Part shown: piece by piece, positions 1-7,128 of the stretch
How positions within the stretch are numbered: position 1 is the first letter of the stretch
How the letters are laid out: each line of letters starts with the position of its first letter
Assembly: GCA_964485345.1 (NCBI GenBank)
Contig: CAZAJB010000028.1
Location: forward strand, 1 to 26,109
Direction of reading: 5' to 3'
DNA from: UBA5420 sp964485345
GTDB lineage: Bacteria; Bacillota; Limnochordia; Darwinibacteriales; Darwinibacteriaceae
DNA length: 26,109 nucleotides
Made by a program: the position numbers and the translations under genes
The notes under the pieces: model-generated
Told to the model about the DNA's origin: nothing
Database searches by the model: none
What the model saw: only the letters and a program-made list of their open reading frames with translations

Positions 1-51
1 GCGGTGATGGTACTGCCACATCTCGTGGTGGGAGAGTAACTCGCCGCCAAG
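1..51 (+). rRNA. rrf: 5S ribosomal RNA, 3' end (partial)
   Basis: The first ~51 bases read like the 3' half of a bacterial 5S rRNA: GATGGTACTGC, a short hairpin (CCAC...GTGG), then GGGAGAGTA and a terminal CGCCGCC that would close helix I with the missing 5' end. A strong terminator follows directly, so this is the last gene of an rRNA operon that begins outside the window. The exact 3' end is uncertain by a few bases. Confidence 0.85.
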
Positions 52-60
52 ATTATTATT

Positions 61-94
61 GAAGCTCTACGCTAACGCGTAGGGCTTCTTCCTT
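61..94 (+). terminator. Rho-independent terminator of the rRNA operon
   Basis: A 12-bp stem (61-72 GAAGCTCTACGC against 77-88 GCGTAGGGCTTC, one G-T pair) with a 4-base loop is followed by a short T-rich tail (TTCCTT). It lies 10 bases after the 5S end and ends the ribosomal transcript. Confidence 0.85.
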
Positions 95-217
95 GTTACC
101 CTATATCAAGCTATTAGCTGTGGGGTTTTATTCGTGGATGCAACCAAGAATAACATAAAATGTAAGCGTTATTTGTTTTTCATTCTATATCACCTAGGAT
201 ATTATGAGGTGGGAGGT

Positions 218-532
218 ATGAAAAATATGAATAGTTCGAAACACAACATCACCTCAAACCTGCGTTTCTTGCGCGACAAGAACTGGCTAACACAGGAAGA
301 AGTGGCCGAGAAGATTGGTGTCGCTCGCCAGGCTGTGGCAAAAGGGGAGAACGGAGGTACTCTTCCCGATATCCTCAATTGTGAAATCTCCCTAATACTT
401 CGACTGCGTATGCTCCCAGAGGGAAATCCAGCCGGTATTGAGGCGAATGTGGCTTATTATGGTTTTGCTCTCATGATCTTACACGATCTTCAATGTCATC
501 TTTTTGACCCACTTTTTCAAAAGTGGCTATAG
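218..532 (+). pseudogene. XRE-family HTH regulator, C-terminally degraded
   Basis: The ATG at 218 follows a good ribosome binding site (GGGAGGT); the open frame reaches further upstream (to 134) but that part has no RBS and no family likeness. Residues ~9-45 form a Cro/C1-type helix-turn-helix (SNLRFLR, LTQEEVAEKIGV, RQAVAKGENG, TLPDI). Family members usually have W-E where this has G-E, and continue as a helical domain, often with an AbrB-like tail. After TLPDILNC the likeness stops. A neighbouring frame near 400-435 encodes APRGKSS, weakly like the IPPKGK linker of XRE-AbrB fusions, which hints at frameshift decay. It stands alone beside the rRNA operon. It could still be expressed as a short DNA-binding protein of about 104 residues, but I favour a remnant. 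Confidence 0.55.
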
Positions 533-843
533 GGTTGGTTGGTCTGTTTTGTGGGCAATTAGGAGTGTTGTTGATGGAAATTGTCGTTCATTTCCCATAA
601 TGTTCCTTGTTTGACGGTGTCGACAAGGCCATGATGCTCCGCTAGCCTCCCGTTTTTTTCGCAGGATTGTTTCTCTATAGTCTGGGTATTGCAGGTGCCT
701 ACAAGATCTCAGTTAGGTGCATTGATGTGGTCGATCATCAACCTGAACAGAATTGTATCGGCCCTGTAGGTTCTTGCCAATTTGACTTTGCTATTGTCCT
801 CACAATGTCGTCTGGGATTGTTCTGCTAGCTTGAGCTGAAATC
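533..843. other. Intergenic stretch, no gene seen
   Basis: About 310 bases between the XRE remnant and the antiporter promoter. I see no open frame with a ribosome binding site, no RNA gene and no clear hairpin with a T-tract. It may be eroded remains of the XRE gene's neighbours. Confidence 0.5.
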
Positions 844-872
844 TTTACAAAATGGCTGTGGGCTGATATAGT
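844..872 (+). promoter_or_regulatory. Sigma-A-type promoter of the Mrp operon
   Basis: TTTACA (844-849), a 17-bp spacer and TATAGT (867-872), each 5 of 6 to consensus. Transcription would begin near 879, so the GTG at 873 cannot serve as a translated start and the ATG at 906 is favoured for mrpE. This gives a leader of about 27 bases. Confidence 0.7.
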
Positions 873-905
873 GTGGTTACATATGACCTTGATTGGAGTA
901 TTTTA

Positions 906-1397
906 ATGGCGACAAAAGTAAGGGTTTTTCTTGCACTCTTTGCTTTCTGGGTAGTGATTAGCGAAAGACTACAGTGGGACAGCCTCTTGGTTGGGGCAAT
1001 CTGTTCTGCTGCTGTTGTCATGCTCAATAGCGATCTGTTTTGGGGAAAAGCCGACTTACCCCGGTTTACCTTGCGTCGCACCTGGATCATGATTCAACTC
1101 CTCGGCATTTTGCTTGTGGAGGTCGTGAAGGCCAATATTGAGGTGTTGAAAGTTGTACTTGGTCCCAAGATAGAGTGCCGCCAGGGAGTCGTCATATACT
1201 GCCCCACATTGAAGCATAAGTGGTTGCGGGTGATGCTCGCAAACTTTATCACGTTGACACCAGGGACTATGACTCTAGATGTTGACGATGATTGTTTCAC
1301 GGTGCATTTATTGGACAAGAACTCTGCAGATGGGGTCATCACATGGAGCATTGCCGAGAAGCTGAAACGTTTGGAGGATGAGATGAGCAATGATTGA
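906..1397 (+). CDS. mrpE: Mrp cation/proton antiporter subunit E (MrpE/MnhE/MbhA)
   Basis: This is the small membrane subunit that opens Mrp operons. With the ATG at 906 (GGAG at 894-897, spacing 8) it is 163 residues, the usual MrpE length; the frame also opens upstream at 873 but that lies at the predicted transcription start. Hydrophobic segments are near residues 8-40 and 58-80, followed by a soluble C-terminal part with the family pattern NFITLTPGTMTLDV. In Mrp and Mbh complexes this subunit sits in the small-subunit module next to F and G and takes part in cation movement (family knowledge). The end overlaps mrpF by 8 bases, which implies coupled translation. Confidence 0.9.
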   Translation: MATKVRVFLALFAFWVVISERLQWDSLLVGAICSAAVVMLNSDLFWGKADLPRFTLRRTWIMIQLLGILLVEVVKANIEVLKVVLGPKIECRQGVVIYCPTLKHKWLRVMLANFITLTPGTMTLDVDDDCFTVHLLDKNSADGVITWSIAEKLKRLEDEMSND

Positions 1398-1656
1398 AAC
1401 TGTCCTAATTGGAGGAGCATACATTCTCATCGTTCTTATGTTCGTGTGCCTGGGGCGTGCTGTTATTGGACCTTCGGTACCGGATCGTATTGCTGCCATT
1501 AATCTGATCGGCACGAAGGCCGTGACTGTTCTGGTATTTGTTGCTTTGGCAACCCGCCAGCTGTTTTTTGTCGACGTTGCACTGGTCTATGCCTTGGTCA
1601 ACTTCCTCACCTCTGTAGGAATGGCCAAGTATATTGAGAAGGGTACATTGGGTTAG
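1390..1656 (+). CDS. mrpF: Mrp antiporter subunit F (MrpF/MnhF/MbhB)
   Basis: An 88-residue protein with three membrane helices, the standard size and architecture of MrpF. Diagnostic residues are GRAVIGPSVPDRI in the first loop, then LIGTKAVTVLVF and the last helix VALVYALVNFLTSVG. The Asp in the PDRI segment is the conserved polar residue of the family and is thought to be on the Na+ path of Mrp and Mbh structures (family knowledge, not shown here). The start overlaps the mrpE end; the RBS is the GAGGATGAG segment inside mrpE. Confidence 0.92.
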   Translation: MIETVLIGGAYILIVLMFVCLGRAVIGPSVPDRIAAINLIGTKAVTVLVFVALATRQLFFVDVALVYALVNFLTSVGMAKYIEKGTLG

Positions 1657-1667
1657 GGGGAGATGAA

Positions 1668-2015
1668 GTGTTCATGATGCTCCGTGAGATCATTGCCGCA
1701 ATTCTTGTGGCGGGCGGTGTATTCTTTTTCCTAGTGAGTGTAATCGGGCTAATCCGTTTACCCGATATCTATATGCGTGTTCACGCCACAGCTAAAGGGG
1801 ATACTCTTGGCTTAGGGCTAGCATTATTGGGGGCCATTGTCTATTTGGGGTTTACGTTTACGAGTCTGAAGCTCTTATTGATCATTTCGTTCATTTGGAT
1901 TACGAGCCCAACAGCAGCCCATCTCATTGGCAAGTCCGCCTATCGAACTGGCGTACCGGCCGCTTGCGGCAGCATTCCGGTTAAAGATTTATCTGGGAGG
2001 GAGAACGAAAGATGA
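1668..2015 (+). CDS. mrpG: Mrp antiporter subunit G (MrpG/MnhG/MbhC)
   Basis: A 115-residue, three-helix protein with the MrpG signature VIGLIRLPDIYMRVHATAKG and a following LGLGLALLGAIV helix. The GTG at 1668 is chosen because GGGGGA lies about 7 bases upstream; the ATG at 1674 in the same frame is an alternative with poorer spacing. It overlaps the next gene by 4 bases (ATGA). MrpG packs with E and F in the proposed cation-translocating half of the complex. The last ~30 residues (from IGKSAYRTG) are a polar cytosolic tail. Confidence 0.92.
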   Translation: MFMMLREIIAAILVAGGVFFFLVSVIGLIRLPDIYMRVHATAKGDTLGLGLALLGAIVYLGFTFTSLKLLLIISFIWITSPTAAHLIGKSAYRTGVPAACGSIPVKDLSGRENER

Positions 2016-2248
2016 CCCTCATTCATTTTTTGCTCCTTTTGTTCCTGATTGTCTGCGCCATCTTTGTGGGGCGCACAAAGGACCTAATTAGTGCTGTCAT
2101 CGTGTTTTCGGCCTATTCTTTAACCATGGCTCTCTTGTGGCAGCAATTGGCGTCGCCGGATGTGGCCATCACTGAAGCAGCTATCGGTGCTGGAGTTACA
2201 ACACTGCTTCTTTTTGCCGCCATATCCCGCACAAGGAGGATGGAATGA
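2012..2248 (+). CDS. MbhD-like small subunit (MrpA C-terminal domain, DUF4040)
   Basis: A 78-residue, three-helix protein. The segment PDVAITEAAIGAGVTTLLLF is the hallmark of the MbhD/DUF4040 domain, which in ordinary Mrp systems is fused to the C-terminus of MrpA. Here it is a free-standing gene, as in archaeal Mbh and Mbs operons. The Glu in ITEAA is the conserved acidic residue of the family. It overlaps both neighbours by 4 bases, so translation is probably coupled along the operon. Confidence 0.88.
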   Translation: MTLIHFLLLLFLIVCAIFVGRTKDLISAVIVFSAYSLTMALLWQQLASPDVAITEAAIGAGVTTLLLFAAISRTRRME

Positions 2249-2514
2249 TGCGAACAGCGCTAGAGGTCATTACACTCGTCGTGATCGGGTTATTACTTGT
2301 GGTGGTTGTGCAAGAAATGCCTCCCTTTGGGGATCCTACAAACCCCGTACACAATGAAATGAGCGAATTCTATCTCGAGAACTCGCAAGAAGAAGCCGGT
2401 GTGCAGAATGTTGTGGCGGCCATCATCACGGATTATCGCGGTTTTGATACCTTAGGTGAGTTAACAGTGCTTTTAACAGCGATTGCTGGATTGCTGGCTG
2501 TGCTTCGTAGCTAA
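2245..2514 (+). CDS. MbhE-like small subunit (MrpA C-terminal-most domain)
   Basis: An 89-residue protein with two membrane helices (about 5-22 and 69-87) separated by a ~45-residue external loop. The loop contains VQNVVAAIITDYRGFDTLGE, the signature shared by MbhE and the end of MrpA proteins; the acidic residues of DTLGE are the conserved ones. Together with the preceding gene it replaces the C-terminal part of a standard MrpA. RBS is AAGGAGGATGG, overlapping the end of the previous gene. Confidence 0.87.
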   Translation: MMRTALEVITLVVIGLLLVVVVQEMPPFGDPTNPVHNEMSEFYLENSQEEAGVQNVVAAIITDYRGFDTLGELTVLLTAIAGLLAVLRS

Positions 2515-2531
2515 GAGGGGGGTCAGTAACA

Positions 2532-2975
2532 TTGAGTGATATTATTGTACAAGTTGTAACTCGGATGATGATTCCCTATCTACAGTTGTATGGCTTATAT
2601 ATTATTCTCTATGGGCATAACTCGCCGGGTGGAGGATTTGCTGGCGGAACGGTGATTGCCTCTAGTTTGATTTTGTATGTGCTAGCCTTTGGAATTGACA
2701 ACGAAGATCTGCGCCTTTCTGGCTCACTGGCTCGCATTATAGAGAGCTGCGGAGCCCTCGCCTATGTGGGTGTTGGACTTACGGGCATCTTTCTTGGCGC
2801 GAACTTCCTAAGTAATAAAGGTGCAGGCTTTCCACTAGGGATCCCCGGGCGGGTCTTTAGCGGAGGTACGATTGTGCTCCTTACGATTTCTATTGGACTC
2901 AAGGTAGCATCGACCATGATCACCCTCTTCACAAATGTAGCGGAAAAAGAGGGGGAGGAAGAATCTGATGGATAA
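2532..2975 (+). CDS. mrpB: Mrp antiporter subunit B (MrpB/MnhB/MbhF)
   Basis: A 147-residue, four-helix protein with the diagnostic MrpB stretch LYIILYGHNSPGGGFAGGT near residues 21-39. The start is a TTG at 2532 preceded by GAGGGGGG about 9 bases upstream; no ATG in this frame would keep the conserved N-terminal helix. The C-terminus is a short acidic tail (EKEGEEESDG) whose codons contain the RBS of the next gene, overlapping it by 8 bases. Confidence 0.92.
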   Translation: MSDIIVQVVTRMMIPYLQLYGLYIILYGHNSPGGGFAGGTVIASSLILYVLAFGIDNEDLRLSGSLARIIESCGALAYVGVGLTGIFLGANFLSNKGAGFPLGIPGRVFSGGTIVLLTISIGLKVASTMITLFTNVAEKEGEEESDG

Positions 2976-3321
2976 TCTCTTTTATGCTATGGCTTTCATT
3001 ATCTTTCTCACCGGCTTCTGGATTATGCTTAGTCATGCTAATCTGATTAAGAAGATCATTGGAATGAATATCATGGAGAGTGCGATTTTTTTATTTCTCG
3101 TGGCGATTGGGTACGTGAAAAACGGTAGAGCGCCCATTATTATAGAAGGAAACCCGGGTATTACCTACGTCAATCCACTTCCCTCGGCTCTGATACTGAC
3201 AGGTATTGTGGTTTCCGTCAGTGTGACGGCCTTTGCCCTTGGACTTGTTGTGCGGCTTTACCAGCACTATGGCACAGTAGATGTGGATGAGATTACGCGT
3301 ATGAGGAGTGAGGAATCATGA
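2968..3321 (+). CDS. mrpC: Mrp antiporter subunit C (MrpC/MnhC/MbhG, NuoK-like)
   Basis: A 117-residue NuoK-type subunit with three membrane helices. Recognisable features are LIKKIIGMNIMESAIFLFLV (helix 2 with its conserved Glu), the loop YVNPLPSALILTGIVVSVSV and a polar C-terminal tail. In complex-I-like machines this subunit links the small-subunit module to the large antiporter-like subunits D and A. RBS is GGGGAGG within the end of mrpB; it overlaps mrpD by 4 bases. Confidence 0.93.
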   Translation: MDNLFYAMAFIIFLTGFWIMLSHANLIKKIIGMNIMESAIFLFLVAIGYVKNGRAPIIIEGNPGITYVNPLPSALILTGIVVSVSVTAFALGLVVRLYQHYGTVDVDEITRMRSEES

Positions 3322-4814
3322 TCACAGCGCACATCATGCCCTTGACCATCCTCCTTCCTCTAGTCGGGGTTTATCTCATTTTGCTGGTTGGTTCGAAGTA
3401 TCGTGCTCTAGCACGCAAGGTTGCTTTGCTTGTAACCGGGGCGACGTTTGTCATGGTTTGTTACATCACCTACCTTGTCTCAAGTCACGGCAAATTGTTC
3501 TACTATCTAGGAGGATGGGCGCCTCCTTTGGGAATTGAGCTTCAGGCGGATCCAATCACCGCTTTTTTGTTGCTCACCTTTGCCGGGGTCGGATTTTCTG
3601 TAATTCTCTTTGCCTACGACATTTTACCGGGGGAAATAAATCCCAAAGTCATTACCCGCTACTATGCCCTGTACCTGGTTCTCCTCGCTTCGCTCTTGGG
3701 CATTGTCTTATCGAATGACTTTTTTAACATCTATGTCTTTCTTGAGATATCCTCCATTGCCGCAGCAGCCCTGGTGGCAATCAATGGCGATAAGCTTGCC
3801 ATGGAGGCGAGCATCAAGTACCTGATCATGAGCACCCTAGGTTCGGGTACCGTATTGATGGGTATTGCAGGTTTGTACATGGTTACGGGGTATCTCAACT
3901 TGGATTTCATCGCAGGTGCTTTGCCCGTGGCCTACGGCCATTATCCTCTCACTGTCCTGATGACTCTGGCTATGCTGACGGTCGGAATCGCGGTGAAGGC
4001 GGCGCTCTTTCCCCTGCATGTCTGGTTGCCTGATGCCCATGGCTCGGCTCCCACATCGTCGAGTGCGATTTTATCTGGCTTAGTCGTCAAGGTATATATT
4101 GCCGTTTTGCTCAAACTCTTGTATCGTGTCTTTCCCTTGGATTTCATAACTACTTTGCCCCTGCAGGGAAGTCTCTTGGTGATGGCTACCTTGGGCATTT
4201 TTATCGGATCAATTCTGGCTATCCGCCAAAAGGACATCAAGAAAATGCTTGCCTACTCCACCGTTGCCCAAATTGGTTATGTGTTTCTGGGCATTGGTCT
4301 CTTTTCTGAGAAGGCTATGGTCGGTGCAATTATGCACGTTTTTAATCATGCGGTGATGAAGAGTATGCTCTTTTTGTCTGCAGGTTTGTTGATCAAGTAC
4401 AGTGGACGCAGGAATATTGCGGATTTGGCAGGCTTAGGCAGAGTCTATCCGCTCCCGATGATTGCCTTTTCGGTTGGAGCCTTGTCTATGGTTGGAATTC
4501 CACCCCTGAGCGGCTTCATTAGTAAGTGGTATCTGGGTTTGGGAGCGCTAGAGGCGAACCAGCTCGTCTTCTTATTCGTGCTTCTGCTCAGTAGTCTTTT
4601 GAATGGCTTCTACTATCTGCCCATCGTGATTGCGGGCTTTTTCCAGACGGAAACGGTGGAGATTCAAAAGAAAGAAATCCCAATCGGAGCGCAGGTTTCG
4701 CTCGTTATTTTGATTGCGGCCACGTTTTTCTTTGGTCTATTCTCGAATGTTTCCGTGGATTTCCTAACACCAACGGTGCAGGGGTTCTTTGACGTCTTGG
4801 GAGGGGGGGGTTGA
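3318..4814 (+). CDS. mrpD: Mrp antiporter subunit D (MrpD/MnhD/MbhH, NuoM-like)
   Basis: A 498-residue antiporter-like subunit of the NuoL/M/N family, with about 14 membrane helices. The two residues central to the proton path are present: Glu143 in VFLEISS (helix 5) and Lys227 in AVKAALFPLHVWLPDAH (helix 7), as is a conserved Lys/His segment (MHVFNHAVMKSMLFLSAG). Length and motif order match complete MrpD. It is followed immediately by a second, larger antiporter-like gene. The last codons hold a run of eight G (4803-4810) that also makes up the RBS of the next gene. Confidence 0.94.
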   Translation: MITAHIMPLTILLPLVGVYLILLVGSKYRALARKVALLVTGATFVMVCYITYLVSSHGKLFYYLGGWAPPLGIELQADPITAFLLLTFAGVGFSVILFAYDILPGEINPKVITRYYALYLVLLASLLGIVLSNDFFNIYVFLEISSIAAAALVAINGDKLAMEASIKYLIMSTLGSGTVLMGIAGLYMVTGYLNLDFIAGALPVAYGHYPLTVLMTLAMLTVGIAVKAALFPLHVWLPDAHGSAPTSSSAILSGLVVKVYIAVLLKLLYRVFPLDFITTLPLQGSLLVMATLGIFIGSILAIRQKDIKKMLAYSTVAQIGYVFLGIGLFSEKAMVGAIMHVFNHAVMKSMLFLSAGLLIKYSGRRNIADLAGLGRVYPLPMIAFSVGALSMVGIPPLSGFISKWYLGLGALEANQLVFLFVLLLSSLLNGFYYLPIVIAGFFQTETVEIQKKEIPIGAQVSLVILIAATFFFGLFSNVSVDFLTPTVQGFFDVLGGGG

Positions 4815-4816
4815 TT

Positions 4817-7066
4817 ATGTCGGAGGCAATCAGTATGCTACCACTAGTCTTGGTGCTTTTGCCCACCCTAGGAGTCTTGGCGGTGGTAATCGCTGCCCGT
4901 TATGGGGATCGCTTACGCAATCAAGTGGTAAATGCGGTGACCTTTGCCACATTTGCCGTCGCCTGCTGGCAGTTTTACCTAGTACAGCAGGGAACAGTGC
5001 TGGTCTATGCCTTGGAGGGGTTTATGCAGTTTGGCCTCCGCTGGCGGGTCGATTTTGTCAGCGCCGTCTTCTCGGTGGTTGTCACTCTAGTTTGGTTATT
5101 GGCCACGGTCTTTGCCAAAGAGTACATGGCACACGAGCATAATCAGACACGCTTTTTGGCTTTCTCCACCTTTACCCTCGGGGCAACCGTGGGAGTCTTT
5201 GTGGCTGGGGATTTATTCAGCCTCTTTCTCTTTTTCGAAGCAATGACATTTGCCGCCTACGTGCTGGTGATCCACGAGGAAGATCGAGAGTCGATGCAGG
5301 CAGGTAACGTCTACCTTTATCTGAGTGTTGCCGGAGGTCTTGCGCTCCTTGGCGTGATCTTTTTACTCCAGTATGTCCTGGGCGCAACGGGGTTTCAGCC
5401 TGCACTTCATCTGATTGTTGCCCATGGTATCAATCCGTGGCTTGTTGTAGCTATGATGATCGGCGGCTTTGGTGTGAAGGCGGGTCTGATCCCTCTCCAT
5501 ATCTGGCTTCCGAAGGCTCATCCGGTGGCGCCGGCGCCAGCCTCAGCTTTGTTGTCAGCGATCATGATCAAGACTGGTGCCTATGGTTTCTTGCGCCTCC
5601 TCTTCATGGTTCTCAGCGTACCTGATGGCGATCCCTTATTTGCCTTCCAGCAAGACTTTGGTTACCTCTTCATCTGGATTGGGGCCATTACCATGTTCCT
5701 TGGGGCCATTATGGGAATCCTGAATAACTCCATGAAGAAAGTCTTGGCCTACTCGAGTATTAGCCAGATGGGCTATATTCTCTTTGCCCTTGGTTCCGGT
5801 GTCTTACTAGGTTCTAGAGGAGCCTTTGGTTTTGCTGGGGCTTGGATGCATATGATTAACCATGCCTTTTTTAAGTCCTTCCTCTTTCTCTTGGCCGGCG
5901 CGGTCTTTTTGCACACCGGTGAGCTTGACTTAGACAAGCTCGGAGGCTTGCGGAAGCGGATGCCAATGGCTATGGGTTTCTTCTTGATAGCAGCTGCCTC
6001 AATCACAGGCATTCCTGGATTCAATGGTTATGCCAGTAAGATCGTAATCCATGAGGCGATTTTAGAAGCCTACCATCTGTTGCAGTGGCCTTCCCTGCTA
6101 TGGCTAGAGCGGGTTTTTGTCGTCACAGGTGGTTTGACAGCTGCCTACATTTCAAAGATCTGGATTAAGACCTTCTTTGGAAAACCTAAGCAGGACTGGT
6201 CGCAGGTCAAGGATCTGAGTCCTTCCCATGTTCGGGTTTTTGGAGTCTATACAGCAATTGTCTTGGCTATCGGGGTTTTACCCCAACGGGCCGTCAATCA
6301 ACTGGTGGTTCCCGCGGCGAGCCGGCTACCTTTTTCCCAGGGTGACCTTGCCCATTTAGGTCATGTACCGTTTTGGGGAAGCCATGAACTGATGAGCCCC
6401 TTAACCTCCTACGCTATTGCCGGTGCAGTGCTGATCTTGCTTTGGAAGTTCGGCAAGTACATCAAGATACCCCGCTGGCTTAGTGTGGAGTACTTGGTCT
6501 ATGAGCAGTTCTACCGCGGCTGCCAAGCGGTGATTCGATTCTTGATCTATCTAGGGGACACCTGGGTTCCGGGCAGAGTTGCCGCCTTGAGAAGAGCCTT
6601 AGGGAGAGTTGACAAGGTGACGCAGGAGACAAAAGAGCAAATCAGACGGTGGAAGCCGCCAGAATTTGAGCCTCCGAAGTGGGACTCATCAACAATCAAA
6701 TCGATTACTACAGCTGACCTGATGAAGAGAATTGAGGTATCCCGCCAAAAAGAGCAGGAACGAGTGAGAGTTTGGCGGAGTAAAGAAGGAGACTTAGCGA
6801 AGCGGATCCAGGAGATGAGGCGCGAGTGGCACGAGAGGGAAGGGCGCTTTGGAGATCGCATCTACGATGTGGTAGAGGGGGTTCCCAGAAAGAAAGACGA
6901 GCAAGAAGGGGGCTCGCTCCTCGGTAAACGCTTCCGTGAAGTGGTTGCGGGAACTGCGAAGAAGACGTTTAATCCCGATTGGAATACGAAGAATCTAGGT
7001 TTTGATACCTGGATTGTGGCCATCGTCATAGCCCTAGTCCTCTTTATTTTCCTAGTCTTGCGCTAA
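4817..7066 (+). CDS. Large NuoL/MrpA-N-like antiporter subunit with long charged C-terminal extension
   Basis: The ATG at 4817 sits 6 bases after a GGAGGGGGGGG tract; the frame also opens at a TTG (4811). The protein is 749 residues. Residues 1 to ~490 are a complete antiporter-like domain with Glu141 (LFFEAMTFAAYV), Lys221 (GVKAGLIPLHIWLPKAHPVA) and the MHMINHAFFKSFLFLLAG helix, of the complex I subunit 5 / hydrogenase proton-channel type. Further hydrophobic segments follow to ~585. Residues ~588-728 are highly charged and rich in R, K and E, with a Pro-rich patch (PPEFEPPKWD); residues ~731-748 form a last membrane helix. It probably fills the MrpA N-terminal role, since the MrpA C-terminal parts are the separate small genes upstream. 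Standard MrpD-type subunits are ~500 residues, so the extension is unusual; it could be a lateral helix like that of NuoL, but this is inference. Confidence 0.85.
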   Translation: MSEAISMLPLVLVLLPTLGVLAVVIAARYGDRLRNQVVNAVTFATFAVACWQFYLVQQGTVLVYALEGFMQFGLRWRVDFVSAVFSVVVTLVWLLATVFAKEYMAHEHNQTRFLAFSTFTLGATVGVFVAGDLFSLFLFFEAMTFAAYVLVIHEEDRESMQAGNVYLYLSVAGGLALLGVIFLLQYVLGATGFQPALHLIVAHGINPWLVVAMMIGGFGVKAGLIPLHIWLPKAHPVAPAPASALLSAIMIKTGAYGFLRLLFMVLSVPDGDPLFAFQQDFGYLFIWIGAITMFLGAIMGILNNSMKKVLAYSSISQMGYILFALGSGVLLGSRGAFGFAGAWMHMINHAFFKSFLFLLAGAVFLHTGELDLDKLGGLRKRMPMAMGFFLIAAASITGIPGFNGYASKIVIHEAILEAYHLLQWPSLLWLERVFVVTGGLTAAYISKIWIKTFFGKPKQDWSQVKDLSPSHVRVFGVYTAIVLAIGVLPQRAVNQLVVPAASRLPFSQGDLAHLGHVPFWGSHELMSPLTSYAIAGAVLILLWKFGKYIKIPRWLSVEYLVYEQFYRGCQAVIRFLIYLGDTWVPGRVAALRRALGRVDKVTQETKEQIRRWKPPEFEPPKWDSSTIKSITTADLMKRIEVSRQKEQERVRVWRSKEGDLAKRIQEMRREWHEREGRFGDRIYDVVEGVPRKKDEQEGGSLLGKRFREVVAGTAKKTFNPDWNTKNLGFDTWIVAIVIALVLFIFLVLR

Positions 7067-7092
7067 GAAATGCATATTTTGCCGCCGAAGCG

Positions 7093-7125
7093 AAACCGCA
7101 CCAGAGTATCTCGGTGCGGTTTTTA
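7093..7125. terminator. Bidirectional terminator between Mrp operon and Rpn gene
   Basis: AAACCGCACC (7093-7102) pairs with GGTGCGGTTT (7113-7122), with inner GAG/CTC pairs (7104-7106/7110-7112) closing a small loop. T-rich sequence follows on the plus strand (TTTTT) and the A-run before the stem gives T's on the minus strand. It lies between two convergent genes and can serve both. Confidence 0.85.
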
Positions 7126-7128
7126 ACA

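Noticed and set aside
134..217. Upstream extension of the XRE frame
   Set aside because: No RBS at 134 and the family N-terminus begins after the well-placed ATG at 218.
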